DNA of 53,048 nucleotides from a candidate division KSB1 bacterium (GCA_034506315.1 JAPDPT010000016.1:1-53048); one strand, 5' to 3'. Positions 8,726-17,726 are shown, counted from the stretch's first letter. Translations and numbers: made by a program. The notes: a model not told the origin generated them from the letters alone.

Positions 8726-9799
8726 TCACGGCGCAGCCTCGGCCACTGCCTTTTGAGCGGTGTCCTCGTCTGGATGTCGCTGTTCAAGATACGCCAGAGG
8801 ATGGCTTTCTTCTGGCGCGGCTGCACTGCGAATTTCTTCGACAAGCCGGTACAAGTCGTGGTGCGAGTGTCTCAGTTCCTCGTACAGGACTTGCACCCTC
8901 TGGCGGAAAGACTCCACGTCGGGAACGATCACCTGAACACCGGCTCGACGGACGGCGGCTAGATCCTGTTCGACCGCGGTTGCCCAGAGCCTTCTTTTAT
9001 AAGCCACAGATTCCTCAGCGGCCTGCTCCAGCCACCGGCGCTCAATGGGCTGGAGACGATCCCAAGTGTGCGTGCTGATCACCAGTGCGTCTGGAGGAGA
9101 AGAGTGCCCGTCGAGGATCAAATACTTACACATTTCGAAGTGGCGAGATTCATAGAAGGTGGGGATGTTGTTCTCCGCGCCGTCTACCACACCCTGTTGG
9201 AGGGCTGTGTAAAGTTCCCCGAAGGCGATCGGCGTCGCCGAACCGCCGAGGGTGTTGACCGTGCGGATCGACCAGTAGCTCTGCATCACCCGGATCTTCA
9301 GGCCGTGCAGGTCTTCCGGCCGCAGGACCGGCCGGTTGACAAGGTAAAAGTTGCGGGAGCCCGTCTCGTAGTAGCACAGCCCCCGAAGCCAATACCGTTC
9401 GCCTTCAAGAAGGAGACGTCTGCCAAGGGGCCCCACCAGTACGCGCCACTTGTGCTTCTCGTCCACGAACAGGTAGGGCAGGCTAAAGACGGCCCTCGAG
9501 GGGACAAAGTTTTCGAGTACGCTGGAGGAAACTTTGGCCAGGTCAAGGGATCTGACCTGGAGGGATTCGAGGTATTCCCGTTCTCCACCGAGTTGACCCG
9601 CTGGGAAGATGTCCAGCCGCAGGGCACCGTGCGACAAAGCTTCCAGTCTGCTCCCCAGATAAGCCATCGCCTGATGGACTGGATGCCGGGTGTCCAGCAC
9701 ATAGGCCAGCTTGAGGACCCGCACCGTACCGCCCTGGTTACAGCCGGCCAGGAAGAGCGATAAGAGGAGCGCACCACATTTGCGAGCTCGCGCGACCAT
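8726..9799 (-). CDS. dctP: TRAP transporter solute-binding lipoprotein DctP
   Basis: This 357-residue protein starts with a lipoprotein signal (LLLSLFLAGC, lipid-modified Cys at 20). It carries the DctP-fold motifs: FPAGQLGGEREYLESLQ near residue 65, SLPYLF near 108, GLKIRVMQS near 168 with the conserved Arg that binds the ligand carboxylate, and GVVDGAENNIPTFYESRHFE near 208. It is a periplasmic, membrane-anchored receptor that delivers substrate to DctQM. The C-terminus has an unusual extension of about 40 charged residues after the last helix. Its paralogue at 14556-15572 shares many segments, including GLCYYETGSR and DGHSSPPD/DEHSSPPD. The pattern resembles the uronate or sugar-acid branch of the family, which is inferred from context and not from residues. 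Confidence 0.93.
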   Translation of the reverse strand: MVARARKCGALLLSLFLAGCNQGGTVRVLKLAYVLDTRHPVHQAMAYLGSRLEALSHGALRLDIFPAGQLGGEREYLESLQVRSLDLAKVSSSVLENFVPSRAVFSLPYLFVDEKHKWRVLVGPLGRRLLLEGERYWLRGLCYYETGSRNFYLVNRPVLRPEDLHGLKIRVMQSYWSIRTVNTLGGSATPIAFGELYTALQQGVVDGAENNIPTFYESRHFEMCKYLILDGHSSPPDALVISTHTWDRLQPIERRWLEQAAEESVAYKRRLWATAVEQDLAAVRRAGVQVIVPDVESFRQRVQVLYEELRHSHHDLYRLVEEIRSAAAPEESHPLAYLEQRHPDEDTAQKAVAEAAP

Positions 9800-9808
9800 C
9801 GCTTCCGC

Positions 9809-10573
9809 TCAGTCCATGAGCATCCCGCCGTTCACCTCGATTGTCTCGCCCGTAATGTAGCTGGCGTGCTCGGAAGCCAGGAAAACGACGGCTGCCGCTA
9901 CCTCGTCCGGCGTCCCTTCTCGTCCCAGTGGGATTAGCTCGAGGAACCTTTGACGAACCTCCGGTGCAGTGAACTTGTCGTGATAGGGGGTCGTGATGAC
10001 TCCCGGGTTAACGGCGTTCACCGTGATGCCCGTCCGGGCGAGTTCCTTGGCAAGCCCCTTGGTAAAAGCGATGACTCCTGCCTTGGCGGCCGAATAGTGG
10101 GTGGCGCCGAGGCCGCCGCCATTACGCCCCGCGATGGAGGCGATGTTGACAATGCGGCCCCAGCCCTGCTTCTTCATCGTTGGCAGGACTGCCTGGCTGC
10201 AGAGAAATACGCTTTTCAGATTGAGGGCGATCACTTCATCCCAAAGCTCTTCCCGCATGTCGGCGATCAGGCAGCGTTCCACAAGGGAGCCGGCGTTGTT
10301 CACGAGGATGTCGATTCGTCCCCCGAATCGCTCGAGCGTGGCCTGAACCAGACGATCGACCTCCTTTTTCTGGGTTACGTCGGCCCGCATCGCCTCTGCT
10401 CGGGCCCCGATCTTGTAGAGCGTCTGCACAACGTTGTAGGCTTCCTGCTCGCTGTGGCAATAGTTAACGACCACGGCCGCGCCGCATCTGCCGAGCTGCA
10501 GCGCAATGGCCCGACCGATACCCGTCGCCGCACCTGTGACAATCGCCACCCTTCCTGCCAGCTCTATCTTCAC
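9809..10573 (-). CDS. short-chain dehydrogenase/reductase (FabG-like)
   Basis: This 254-residue cytoplasmic enzyme has the classical SDR layout: the glycine-rich nucleotide-binding motif TGAATGIG near residue 14, NNAG near 91, the catalytic Ser and Tyr-x-x-x-Lys in NIASIAGRNGGG and HYSAAK (residues about 143-165), and the C-terminal ASYITGETIEVNGG. It catalyses NAD(P)H-dependent oxidoreduction of an alcohol/ketone pair. The start is GTG at 10573, overlapping the stop of the CBM9-like gene by four bases (GTGA), which implies translational coupling. Although it resembles FabG, its position in a TRAP/FadR-type catabolic locus makes a sugar or sugar-acid dehydrogenase role more likely than fatty acid synthesis. 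The substrate cannot be read from the sequence. Confidence 0.9.
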   Translation of the reverse strand: MKIELAGRVAIVTGAATGIGRAIALQLGRCGAAVVVNYCHSEQEAYNVVQTLYKIGARAEAMRADVTQKKEVDRLVQATLERFGGRIDILVNNAGSLVERCLIADMREELWDEVIALNLKSVFLCSQAVLPTMKKQGWGRIVNIASIAGRNGGGLGATHYSAAKAGVIAFTKGLAKELARTGITVNAVNPGVITTPYHDKFTAPEVRQRFLELIPLGREGTPDEVAAAVVFLASEHASYITGETIEVNGGMLMD

Positions 10574-13317
10574 TGGCTATCTCCATCCGCCCCGAAGTCT
10601 GAGATTCTTCTTGCGGATCCGAAGTCGATCCTTGTCTTCTGGCGAAGAATCCCTTTCAGAAACAAGATGCAGTCGCCTTCGGGCGTTAATGCCGAGCGAA
10701 ACGCGTCGATCTGCAGGTCACGGCCGTTGAGCCGGACGTGCGTGCACGGCGCCGACCATCCGCGAATGCGAAACACAGGGTTGAAGGCTGGCCTCTCGGG
10801 CGAAGCCAAAAGGATGACGGAGCCCTCCCATGAGTCAGATTCCCGCCTGGGGTTAGCCTGGAGCATGTACGCGCGCTCGCGATGGCTGTACCCGGTACAC
10901 TGCAATCCCTGCAGGCAGGTGAGGGGAGGAGGGTCCAGCCAACTCCGTGCGGAAGCGGAAGCGATTTGGCCTGTCCGCGTCGTGTCGGTGCCCACGAGCA
11001 TTAGCCAGACCGTGGGGTACCGCTCGCAATCCACGTCCGCCTGGATGTAACCGATGCTCCCGTGGTAGGGCCTGTCCAGTCCTACCGCGTTGAACCCATC
11101 GATCCGCCACTTATTCACGGGCCAGTGCCCCCGCTGGCCGTAGTCTTCGATGACCTGGCTACCGATGGTTATCGTCTCTGGCCGCACGCCCGGCAGGAGT
11201 TCCGAGCGCAGGGAGAACACGAGAAACGGTTTGGGCCGCTCCCGGAAATGGACCTGGAAAAGGAAATCTTGCCACTCGACAAGAATACGACGATAAAGCT
11301 CCGGATCTCGGGAGAGCTGCGTGTTCGAATATTCCTCGCCCTTCAGGTTGCCGAGGGTGCAAAATTTCTCCTCGTACAGCTGTCGTGGCTGCACTCCTGG
11401 CGGATTGACCAGGATCGCTTCGCTTACCTCGTGACGAGCGGAGCGATTTGCCCAAAGCTGTACCTCTCGAACCCCGACGCCGTCCGGGTAGAACGTGTAG
11501 TACTCATCGACCCACTCGTTGTAATAGATCCGGTCGTGAGGGTCGGAGAGGGCGTACCGCCATCGGACAACGGCCCTTGCTTCCGTGGCCTCGAGGACCT
11601 CCACCTGCGAATGCCGGCAGTCCTTGTCCTGCATGGGTCCGCAACAGCCCTGTCCCCCACCTCCCCAGGCCTCTACGAACTCGTAGGAGTACGCTGCCTG
11701 GTCCAGATCCCACCAGGGGACGTAGCTGGCGCCTCGCCAGAAGACAAATCGGGCCGGGAGGTGAGGAAAGAGGAGTTGCACCGCCTCATCCACGGAGCCG
11801 CCGTAACTGTAAGGGCCGGAGATTACCGCGAAGGTGTCCGGGATCGCCGGATCGATCTTCGTAAAGCGCTGGGCGAATCGGCCAAGGGAGCGCCCGTGCT
11901 GGTCCAGCAGGTTGCACTCGATTCGATAGGGGCCTTCCGGCAGGTTACGGAGAGAGTCGATCGAAAAAGCAGGCCCCATTTGGCGGAATGGCTCCAGGTC
12001 TGCAAGGCATGTCTCCAGAAGCGGCACGCTTAGACCCTCCCGAAAGAGGCTCAGCCGCAGACGAGCTCCCTGCCAGATGTCGCCGCCGACCCTCAAGCGC
12101 AATTGGACCGGGCGTGTACGGATTCTCCGCGAGTAGAACGGCTCGAGGTCGAACTCCACAAAGGGCGGAACCCGCACCACGTACGTGGAACCGTACAGAA
12201 TCTCCCCGGAATCGAAGGCCAGGAGGTTAATGCTCAGCCTGTTCTCGCCATCCTCCCAGATCCGGTAAGCCATTTCGACCGTCGCCGTGTCCCCGGCCCG
12301 GATCTCGACGGTCTGCCAGTCCGTCGAGGCTCTTCCGGAAGGCGAGAGAGTGGAGGCAGCAATCCGAATCCTGCGTAGCGCCTCCTCGCCTGCAGAGATC
12401 CGGAGACGCAGGGGGTTGGTCCCGAAAAGGGAGGGGCTATCCATGGGGCCGTAGGAGTCTTGCGCGTCTGGGAACGCGATTTCGTGAACCCAGACGCCTG
12501 TTTCCCCGAAGACCAGATCACCGAACTGGATGGGTTCGTGGAAGTGGCCGGGTGATTCCCGGATGGAATCGAACACGTACACCCACGCGCTGTACTCGGT
12601 TGGATAGGCCGGTTCTGGAACCGCTGGCTCGAAATACTCCGGCCTCTTGGGAGCTGGTTGCCGGACCCTGCACAGGTTGATTCCCCAGGTTGTCCCTCTG
12701 GGGGGCTCTGCGAGTCCGAAAGAGGAAAACGCGATGGCGATCTCTGCGATCCAGGCTGAATCACCGAGGGAGGTCCGTGCTCGCCAGAAGCCGTTCCAGG
12801 AGACGTCGAAATCACACGTTCGGGAGCCAGGGATTCGACGGAAGCACTGCTGGTCGAACTGAACTCCGTTGGGGTTCAGCACGAAGTGGTGGTAGCTGCG
12901 ATGGTTGTGGTCGACGTCGAGGAAAATCTCTATCCTGTCGTCCCAGAAGATCGCCTCCTGGTCCCAGGCTTCCCATGGCTGGTAGTTACGCTGCATGGAT
13001 GCAGGAGAAGGCTCAAGACAGACGAAGCCGAGGTAGAGGTTTTCCTCGTCGTAGGCGAGGTAGGCAGTCGTCTGGTGGCGCGCAGGTCTCGGGCCCTGGG
13101 AGCCTGTCAACGTAAAACCGGATACGGAGGCAGCTTTTTTCCACGCCTCGTCGTCCAGACGGCCGTCAAGGACCGGGGCCTGATCGATTCGAGGGCAATG
13201 CAATGTTTGGATGCCCCGGCTCACCAGGGGCGAGACCGCACCCCAGCCTGTGCCGACGAGAGCCAACAACGAAATGGGCAACAGAGGAAGAGGTTTTGGG
13301 CTGAGCGTACAGAGCAT
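10570..13317 (-). CDS. exported protein with CBM9-like N-terminal domain
   Basis: This 915-residue protein has a signal peptide (LLPISLLALVGTGWGA). Residues about 40-270 match the carbohydrate-binding module 9/DOMON-like fold seen in many bacterial exported proteins: IDQAPVLDGRLDDEAWKKA, then YLAYDEENLYLGF, then DDRIEIFLDVDHN and WIAEIAIAFSSFGL. The remaining 640 residues are Trp- and Tyr-rich with beta character and contain CCGPMQDKDC. I do not recognise a catalytic family there. The module commonly binds sugar ends, so a role in recognising or modifying an extracellular glycan is plausible. The gene lies 39 bp after the FadR-type regulator and overlaps the SDR gene, placing it early in the operon. 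Whether it is an enzyme or a binding protein is open. Confidence 0.8.
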   Translation of the reverse strand: MLCTLSPKPLPLLPISLLALVGTGWGAVSPLVSRGIQTLHCPRIDQAPVLDGRLDDEAWKKAASVSGFTLTGSQGPRPARHQTTAYLAYDEENLYLGFVCLEPSPASMQRNYQPWEAWDQEAIFWDDRIEIFLDVDHNHRSYHHFVLNPNGVQFDQQCFRRIPGSRTCDFDVSWNGFWRARTSLGDSAWIAEIAIAFSSFGLAEPPRGTTWGINLCRVRQPAPKRPEYFEPAVPEPAYPTEYSAWVYVFDSIRESPGHFHEPIQFGDLVFGETGVWVHEIAFPDAQDSYGPMDSPSLFGTNPLRLRISAGEEALRRIRIAASTLSPSGRASTDWQTVEIRAGDTATVEMAYRIWEDGENRLSINLLAFDSGEILYGSTYVVRVPPFVEFDLEPFYSRRIRTRPVQLRLRVGGDIWQGARLRLSLFREGLSVPLLETCLADLEPFRQMGPAFSIDSLRNLPEGPYRIECNLLDQHGRSLGRFAQRFTKIDPAIPDTFAVISGPYSYGGSVDEAVQLLFPHLPARFVFWRGASYVPWWDLDQAAYSYEFVEAWGGGGQGCCGPMQDKDCRHSQVEVLEATEARAVVRWRYALSDPHDRIYYNEWVDEYYTFYPDGVGVREVQLWANRSARHEVSEAILVNPPGVQPRQLYEEKFCTLGNLKGEEYSNTQLSRDPELYRRILVEWQDFLFQVHFRERPKPFLVFSLRSELLPGVRPETITIGSQVIEDYGQRGHWPVNKWRIDGFNAVGLDRPYHGSIGYIQADVDCERYPTVWLMLVGTDTTRTGQIASASARSWLDPPPLTCLQGLQCTGYSHRERAYMLQANPRRESDSWEGSVILLASPERPAFNPVFRIRGWSAPCTHVRLNGRDLQIDAFRSALTPEGDCILFLKGILRQKTRIDFGSARRISDFGADGDSQ

Positions 13318-13356
13318 ATGGCCACTTGTTCGTGTAGGGCCGAGCGGAATTCCAGG

Positions 13357-14169
13357 TTATTCCCTGGGGTCCGAGTGAAGGATACCGCTTTTCTGGAGAA
13401 AGATGCGCGCATGCTCCTCGGCTTTTTCCAGATGCTCCCGCATCGCTTGGTAGGCGCCATCGCCGTCCCGCTTCTCCACGGCTTCGAGGATCCTGCGGTG
13501 GTACCGGATAGCCAGGTCAGGGGCTCGCTCTTGCTTGTACGTGTCGGAGATGAAGCGAGGGAGGAGCTGAAAGAGGGGTTCAAGGACAATGGGCACCAGA
13601 GGGTTGCGGGAGATGGCCGCCAGCTGGCGGTGGAACTCGATGTCGGCCAGGATCATCTCGTCGGGCGCTCCGTCGAACGTCGCTTCCATGATCGCCAGCT
13701 GCTGGCGCAGGATGCGCAGATCTTCGTCTGACCGCTGGCAGGCGGCCAGCCGGGCGACGTCGGGTTCGAGGAACTTCCGCACCTGGACGAGATGCAGATG
13801 GCTTTCGGGCCCGCATTTCATCTCCAGCAGGTGCGCGAACGGGTCGACGACGATGGCGGGTGAAAGTTCAGCGACGTAGGCGCCGCTTCCTTTGCGGATT
13901 TCCACCAGGCCGCGGGCCGAGAGCATCCGCAGCGCCTCCCGCACGGCCGTCCGGCTTACCCCAAAAGCCTCGCACAGCTCCAGCTCGCTCGGCAGCCGTT
14001 CGCCGGGAAGGAATACCTTCCGCAGGATGGCGTCGCGGATCTGTTTCTCGACCTTTAAGCTGAGCGACTCTTCGCGATGGACCGGGACGAAGGGGATTTC
14101 CCTCATTTCAGCCCGCGCCGAGGATTCCGTCCCTCCCCCCAACGAAGATCCCTTTTCGATTTCATTCAT
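13357..14169 (-). CDS. FadR/GntR-family transcriptional regulator (FCD domain)
   Basis: This 270-residue cytoplasmic regulator has an N-terminal winged helix typical of GntR proteins (residues about 30-105: LRKVFLPGERLPSELELCEA, FGVSRTAVREALRML, GLVEIRKGSGAYV). It is followed by an all-helical FCD ligand-binding domain with metal-ligand-like residues (DIEFHRQLA near 175 and later YHRRILEAVEKRD). The family senses sugar acids, carboxylates or acyl-CoA and usually represses its own operon. A GAGGAGAATCG ribosome-binding site precedes the ATG at 14169. A strong promoter and a palindrome overlapping its start site lie immediately upstream, consistent with autorepression. It heads the run of uptake and dehydrogenase genes. 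About 25 residues before the DNA-binding domain form a polar leader. Confidence 0.92.
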   Translation of the reverse strand: MNEIEKGSSLGGGTESSARAEMREIPFVPVHREESLSLKVEKQIRDAILRKVFLPGERLPSELELCEAFGVSRTAVREALRMLSARGLVEIRKGSGAYVAELSPAIVVDPFAHLLEMKCGPESHLHLVQVRKFLEPDVARLAACQRSDEDLRILRQQLAIMEATFDGAPDEMILADIEFHRQLAAISRNPLVPIVLEPLFQLLPRFISDTYKQERAPDLAIRYHRRILEAVEKRDGDGAYQAMREHLEKAEEHARIFLQKSGILHSDPRE

Positions 14170-14236
14170 CGATTCTCCTCAATGCGCCAGGCGCTCCTTT
14201 CCGGACGGGAATTGTGCCGAAGCCGCATACGGAATG

Positions 14237-14260
14237 TTGTATGACAGAATTCTGTATCAA
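14237..14260. promoter_or_regulatory. candidate operator for the FadR-type regulator
   Basis: The perfect 12-bp palindrome ACAGAATTCTGT occupies 14244-14255, flanked by TTGTATG on the left and ATCAA on the right. It starts at the edge of the -10 element of the minus-strand promoter and covers the predicted start site, so a bound repressor would block transcription. GntR/FadR-type sites are typically short inverted repeats with GT...AC half-sites, which this resembles. Binding is inferred from position and symmetry. Confidence 0.6.
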
Positions 14261-14288
14261 TTCTAATTCCCTCCCGGATTCCTGTCAA
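14260..14288 (-). promoter_or_regulatory. sigma70-type promoter of the regulator operon
   Basis: Read on the minus strand, TTGACA (14283-14288) is a perfect -35 element. A 17-nt spacer follows, then TAGAAT (14260-14265), which matches five of six bases of the -10 consensus. The predicted start site is near 14253, about 85 nt before the regulator ATG at 14169. This is the best vegetative promoter seen in the window and probably drives the regulator and the genes behind it. Confidence 0.75.
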
Positions 14289-14555
14289 GTCCTTTCTTCG
14301 ATCGGGCAAAGTTTCCCGCGAGCAGAGCGCCCGCAATGCGAAACAGTGGGGAAGGAACTGAGCTGCTTCAGGTGGGGTCGCCCCGAAAGGCCACGCCGTC
14401 CCCGAAGAGGGGGCGGGGAAAGCTGCGTGGAGCCCGGATCTGGGGCAGAGACCGTTTCGGATACCCCGGGGGCTAAGGCCCCTTCGTGCCGGGGGTCCCA
14501 GCCAGGGTAGGGAGAGGTCGCCAGCCGCGGGCCCGAGTGGCTTCCGGAATGCAGT
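14289..14555. other. intergenic stretch between dctP paralogue and regulator promoter
   Basis: No coding frame with a credible start and composition is present. A short G/C-rich hairpin (GGGGC TAAG GCCCC, around 14469-14482) follows the stop of the minus-strand dctP paralogue at a distance of about 75 nt. It could contribute to termination, but no clear T-run follows it. Confidence 0.4.
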
Positions 14556-15572
14556 CTACGGTGTCCGCTCCTCGAGAGGACCCGTACGGTCCCTTTCGAC
14601 CCGCTTCACAAGAGCGTATAGGTCGGGATTGTGCTCGCGCAGCTCATCGTAAAGAGGCTGGACACGTTCGCGAAAGGCTTTGCGGTCGACCGAAACCATT
14701 TCCACCCCTGCCCGGATCACCTCCTGCTGATCCCGAGCCATCGCTTCTGCCCATAGCTTCCGGTGATAGTTGGAGGAGGCTTTGGCAGCCGAAACCAGCC
14801 ACATTCGCTGCTGCTTGCTCAGTTTGCTCCATGTTTCCATGGACACAACGACGACGTCGGGCGGGGAGCTGTGTTCGTCGAGGACGAAATAGCGGCACAA
14901 TCGATGGTGACCGGCGCTCCGGAAGGTGGGGAGATTGTTCTCCGCGCCGTCCACAAGGCCGCGCTCAAAAGCGTCCGCCAGTTCGCGGAACACGATCGGG
15001 GCCGGAGAGGCGCCGAAGATTTCGATCATCCGCATCGACCAGTAGCTGGGGATCACCCGAATGACGAGCCCGCGAAGATCGTCAGGTCCCGTTACCCTCC
15101 GGTTGACCAGATAGAAGGAGCGGGAGCCCGTTTCGTAGTAGCAGAGGCCCCGGAGCGAATATCTTGCACAGTCCTCCAAGATCTGCCGTCCGACGGGTCC
15201 CTCCAGTACTTGCCACTTGTGCGCCTCATCCTCAAACACATATGGCAGGCTGAAAAGGGCCATTTCTGGCACGAAGTTCTCAAGGGTGCTTGCCGAGACC
15301 TTGGCCATATCCAGGGAGCCAATCTGTAACGATTCAACACACTCCCATTCATTGCCAAGCTCGCCGTCTGGGTAAACCTGGATTTTCAGTGTCCCGCGCG
15401 AGAGATCCCATACCCTTTGCGCCAGGTACTCCAGGGCCATGTGCACGGGGTGTCCCCTATCCAAGGAGTGGGCCAGCCGGAGGGTCTGGGGAGACCGCCG
15501 GCCACAGCCGACCAGGAGGGTCCCTGCCGCGAGCAGAACCAAACTCCGGACGAGTGCTGGGCTTCGTCCCAT
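14556..15572 (-). CDS. second TRAP solute-binding lipoprotein (DctP paralogue)
   Basis: This protein of about 338 residues has a lipoprotein signal (LVLLAAGTLLVGC). The ATG at 15572 is preferred over 15614 because it gives a normal-length signal peptide. DctP motifs are clear: YPDGELGNEWECVESLQIGS, FSLPYVFEDEAHKW, LRGLVIRVIPSYWSMR with the ligand-binding Arg, and GLVDGAENNLPTFRSAGHH. It is clearly paralogous to the dctP at 8726-9799, which suggests duplication within the locus. It has no adjacent permease genes of its own and is separated from the rest of the operon by the regulator and its promoter. It may share the DctQM permease with a different affinity or substrate, or feed a sensor. Its transcription is likely separate from the main operon. 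Confidence 0.9.
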   Translation of the reverse strand: MGRSPALVRSLVLLAAGTLLVGCGRRSPQTLRLAHSLDRGHPVHMALEYLAQRVWDLSRGTLKIQVYPDGELGNEWECVESLQIGSLDMAKVSASTLENFVPEMALFSLPYVFEDEAHKWQVLEGPVGRQILEDCARYSLRGLCYYETGSRSFYLVNRRVTGPDDLRGLVIRVIPSYWSMRMIEIFGASPAPIVFRELADAFERGLVDGAENNLPTFRSAGHHRLCRYFVLDEHSSPPDVVVVSMETWSKLSKQQRMWLVSAAKASSNYHRKLWAEAMARDQQEVIRAGVEMVSVDRKAFRERVQPLYDELREHNPDLYALVKRVERDRTGPLEERTP

Positions 15573-15939
15573 CTTTCTTTCGACCCCTTGTCGCAGTGCC
15601 AAGGTATTTGTCATCAGTCTTGCCAGGTGAAGCGGGGGACGGTCGTCATCCCGAGATATCGGACTGCGGATTGGAAATGTGAAGCGCTGGGCGAGCAGAC
15701 GCCCACGTAGCTTCAGTCATCCGGACAGACACCGGCTCGAGAAGGCGGAGGCGGCAGCCTTTTCGGGAGGCCTTACCTAAGAGCCGGGTCCCCGTGGTGA
15801 GTCGGCCTACGAGCCTTGTGTAGGAGGAGCACCGCAGAACGGGGACTGCAAGATCTTCTCTCGAAGTAGCGTCAACGGCTGTGCCCTCAGACGCTTGGGG
15901 TAGGGTTTGGATTTTCCTGAAGAGCCGTCGAGCAGGCTC
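15573..15939. other. intergenic region between divergent dctP paralogue and fliC
   Basis: This stretch separates a minus-strand gene from the plus-strand flagellar cluster and should hold the promoter of the dctP paralogue. I found no coding frame, RNA family or clear sigma70 hexamer pair that I would defend. Several short G/C-rich inverted repeats are present but are not distinctive. Confidence 0.35.
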
Positions 15940-15966
15940 TAAAGTTACAGAGTGGGCGGACGATAT
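15940..15966 (+). promoter_or_regulatory. sigma28 (FliA) promoter of fliC
   Basis: TAAA at 15940-15943, a 15-nt spacer, then GACGATAT at 15959-15966 matches the flagellar sigma28 consensus TAAA-N15-GCCGATAA with two mismatches in the -10 box. The start of transcription would lie near 15975, giving a flagellin leader of about 135 nt. The element shares the sequence TAAAGT-ACA with the second site before flgM, supporting a common sigma factor. Confidence 0.75.
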
Positions 15967-16108
15967 TAGGATCGAGCTTCAGGAAGGGCTGCGCGACAGG
16001 ACGTCGTAAGCTCTCTCAGCCGGCTGAGAGCACGGAGAGTTGCAAGAGGGGGGTCTGTGACTGAGCAGGGACGCTTGGTTTGCAGGAGTTAAACAGGGAG
16101 GTTGAACC

Positions 16109-17224
16109 ATGAGTCTGCGCATCATGCACAACATCGCGGCGATGAACGCCCACCGGCAGTTGCTGATCTCGGACAGCATGCTGAGCAAGTCCCTGGAGCG
16201 TTTGTCGTCGGGCTACCGGGTGAACCGCGCAGCCGATGACGCGGCCGGTCTGGCGATTTCGCAGCGCATGCGAGCCAAGATCGTCGGCCTGCAGCAGGCC
16301 AGCCGCAATGCCAGCCAGGCGGTGAACCTTGTGCAGACCGCCGAGGGGGCGATGAACGAAATCCACAACATGCTCACCCGGATGCGCGAACTGGCGGTCC
16401 AGGCAGCCAGCGACTCGGTGAGCGACACCGACCGCGAGGCCATCAACGCCGAGTTCGAGGCGCTGCGCAACGAAATCGACCGCATCGCAAGTGTGACCGA
16501 GTACAACGGGGCCAAGCTCATCGACGGATCCTATCAGGGCAACACGGTCAGCACGGCCTCGTCGGCCTACACCGTCGATAGCGTCGTGAAGATCACGCTG
16601 ACAGGCGCCGCCGACGGCACCTACACCTTCGCGGATGCGACGGGGAACACCATCTCCCTCACCAACGGGACGGTGACAGAGACGGTAACCCTCAGCAGCG
16701 CTCCGGCCACGGGGACGACCACCGTGCTGAACTTCTCGACCCTGGGCGTGCAGGTCGAGATCAACTGGCTCTACAATGACCGTGAACTGGACGGCAAGAC
16801 GATCATTGTCCAGTCGGGAAGCGGCGGTGTGTTCCAGGTTGGCGCGGACAACACCGGAGCCAATCGGATCTCCTTCAGCATCGGCGATCTGAAAGCGACC
16901 GGCTCCAACCTGAATCTGAGCGGCGTCACGCTGGCCACCCGTTCCGGGGCTCAGTCGGCTATTGACGCCATCGATGCCGCGATCACCTATGTGAACGAGG
17001 CCCGCGGCGACCTCGGTGCCGTGCAGAACCGCTTGACCTACACCATCGCCAACGTGAACAATGCCGTGGAAAACCTGCAGGCGTCGGAGTCCACGATCCG
17101 CGACGCTGACTTCGCCGAGGAGATCACCCAGTTCACCCGGGCGCAGATCCTCGTACAGGCGGGTACGGCCATGCTCGCTCAGGCCAACGTGGCCCCGCAG
17201 GCGGTCCTGCAGCTGCTCGGCTAA
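16109..17224 (+). CDS. fliC: flagellin
   Basis: This 371-residue flagellin builds the extracellular filament after export through the flagellar type III system. The N-terminal D0/D1 region is canonical ([55 protein letters not shown]), and so is the C-terminal D1/D0 region ([38 protein letters not shown]). The middle (about residues 145-285) is a short, Thr/Ser/Gly-rich variable domain exposed on the filament. GGGAGG precedes the ATG by eight bases. The gene is transcribed from the sigma28-type promoter at 15940 and closed by a strong hairpin, so it is probably a high-expression monocistron. A single flagellin gene is seen in the window. Confidence 0.98.
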   Translation: MSLRIMHNIAAMNAHRQLLISDSMLSKSLERLSSGYRVNRAADDAAGLAISQRMRAKIVGLQQASRNASQAVNLVQTAEGAMNEIHNMLTRMRELAVQAASDSVSDTDREAINAEFEALRNEIDRIASVTEYNGAKLIDGSYQGNTVSTASSAYTVDSVVKITLTGAADGTYTFADATGNTISLTNGTVTETVTLSSAPATGTTTVLNFSTLGVQVEINWLYNDRELDGKTIIVQSGSGGVFQVGADNTGANRISFSIGDLKATGSNLNLSGVTLATRSGAQSAIDAIDAAITYVNEARGDLGAVQNRLTYTIANVNNAVENLQASESTIRDADFAEEITQFTRAQILVQAGTAMLAQANVAPQAVLQLLG

Positions 17225-17243
17225 GCCGGCCATCTGACGGTGT

Positions 17244-17280
17244 GGGAGGGGCGGAGGCCCTCTGGCTTTTCGCCCCTCCC
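17244..17280 (+). terminator. hairpin terminator after fliC
   Basis: GGGAGGGGCG (17244-17253) pairs perfectly with CGCCCCTCCC (17271-17280) across a 17-nt loop, starting 20 nt after the flagellin stop codon. Only a weak pyrimidine run follows (TCTGTTC), so it may attenuate transcription or stabilise the fliC message rather than stop all transcription into flaG. Confidence 0.65.
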
Positions 17281-17318
17281 TCTGTTCGATGGGCTCCTGC
17301 AGGCTTGAGGTGGTAACG

Positions 17319-17726
17319 ATGCAGGCCCAAGGCATCACGAACAAGGTCGCCGAAGCCCCTGTGGTTGTGGTAGAACCCCCTGCTTCTATCCTGCCACCTT
17401 CGAGGCGGGAAGAAGGGGCCGTCTCCACCCTCTCTTTGGATGAGGTCCTACTGGAGGCTTCAGACCGTGGTTCTTCGCAACGCCCCCCGGAAATCTCGGA
17501 ATTGCAGGAGGCCGCGGAGGAAGTTGCCAAGCGCATCGAAGAGGTGGTGCGGAGCCTTCAGCGGGATCTCCACTTTGAAGTGCACAAAGAAACGGGCATC
17601 CTGTACGTCAAGGTCACCGACGCGAGAGACGGCAAAGTTCTCCGCGAGCTGCCCATGAAGGAACTCTTGGATACCCTTGCTCGCCTCGACAAGATCGCGG
17701 GACTCTTTCTCGATGGCAAGGCATAG
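17319..17726 (+). CDS. flaG: FlaG-family flagellar protein
   Basis: This protein of 135 residues has a disordered, Pro/Ser-rich N-terminal half. Its C-terminal half matches FlaG: LHFEVHKETGILYVKVTDAR, then KVLRELPMKELLDTLARLDK, then IAGLFLDGKA. The conserved core near residues 88-120 with VKV.D..DGKVLRE.P is the family signature. FlaG proteins influence filament length and sit between flagellin and fliD in many genomes, exactly as here. The ATG at 17319 with GAGGTGG upstream is preferred to the ATG at 17289, which lacks a ribosome-binding site and adds ten unrelated residues. The gap to fliD is 84 bp with no promoter recognised. Confidence 0.9.
   Translation: MQAQGITNKVAEAPVVVVEPPASILPPSRREEGAVSTLSLDEVLLEASDRGSSQRPPEISELQEAAEEVAKRIEEVVRSLQRDLHFEVHKETGILYVKVTDARDGKVLRELPMKELLDTLARLDKIAGLFLDGKA

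Noticed and set aside
15660..15900. Possible riboswitch in the gap upstream of fliC
   Set aside because: Short G/C-rich inverted repeats are present, but I could match none of the conserved cores of cobalamin, c-di-GMP, SAM or similar riboswitches.
16016..17536. 506-codon minus-strand frame across fliC
   Set aside because: It covers the flagellin gene, its promoter leader and the terminator on the opposite strand, and has no family pattern.
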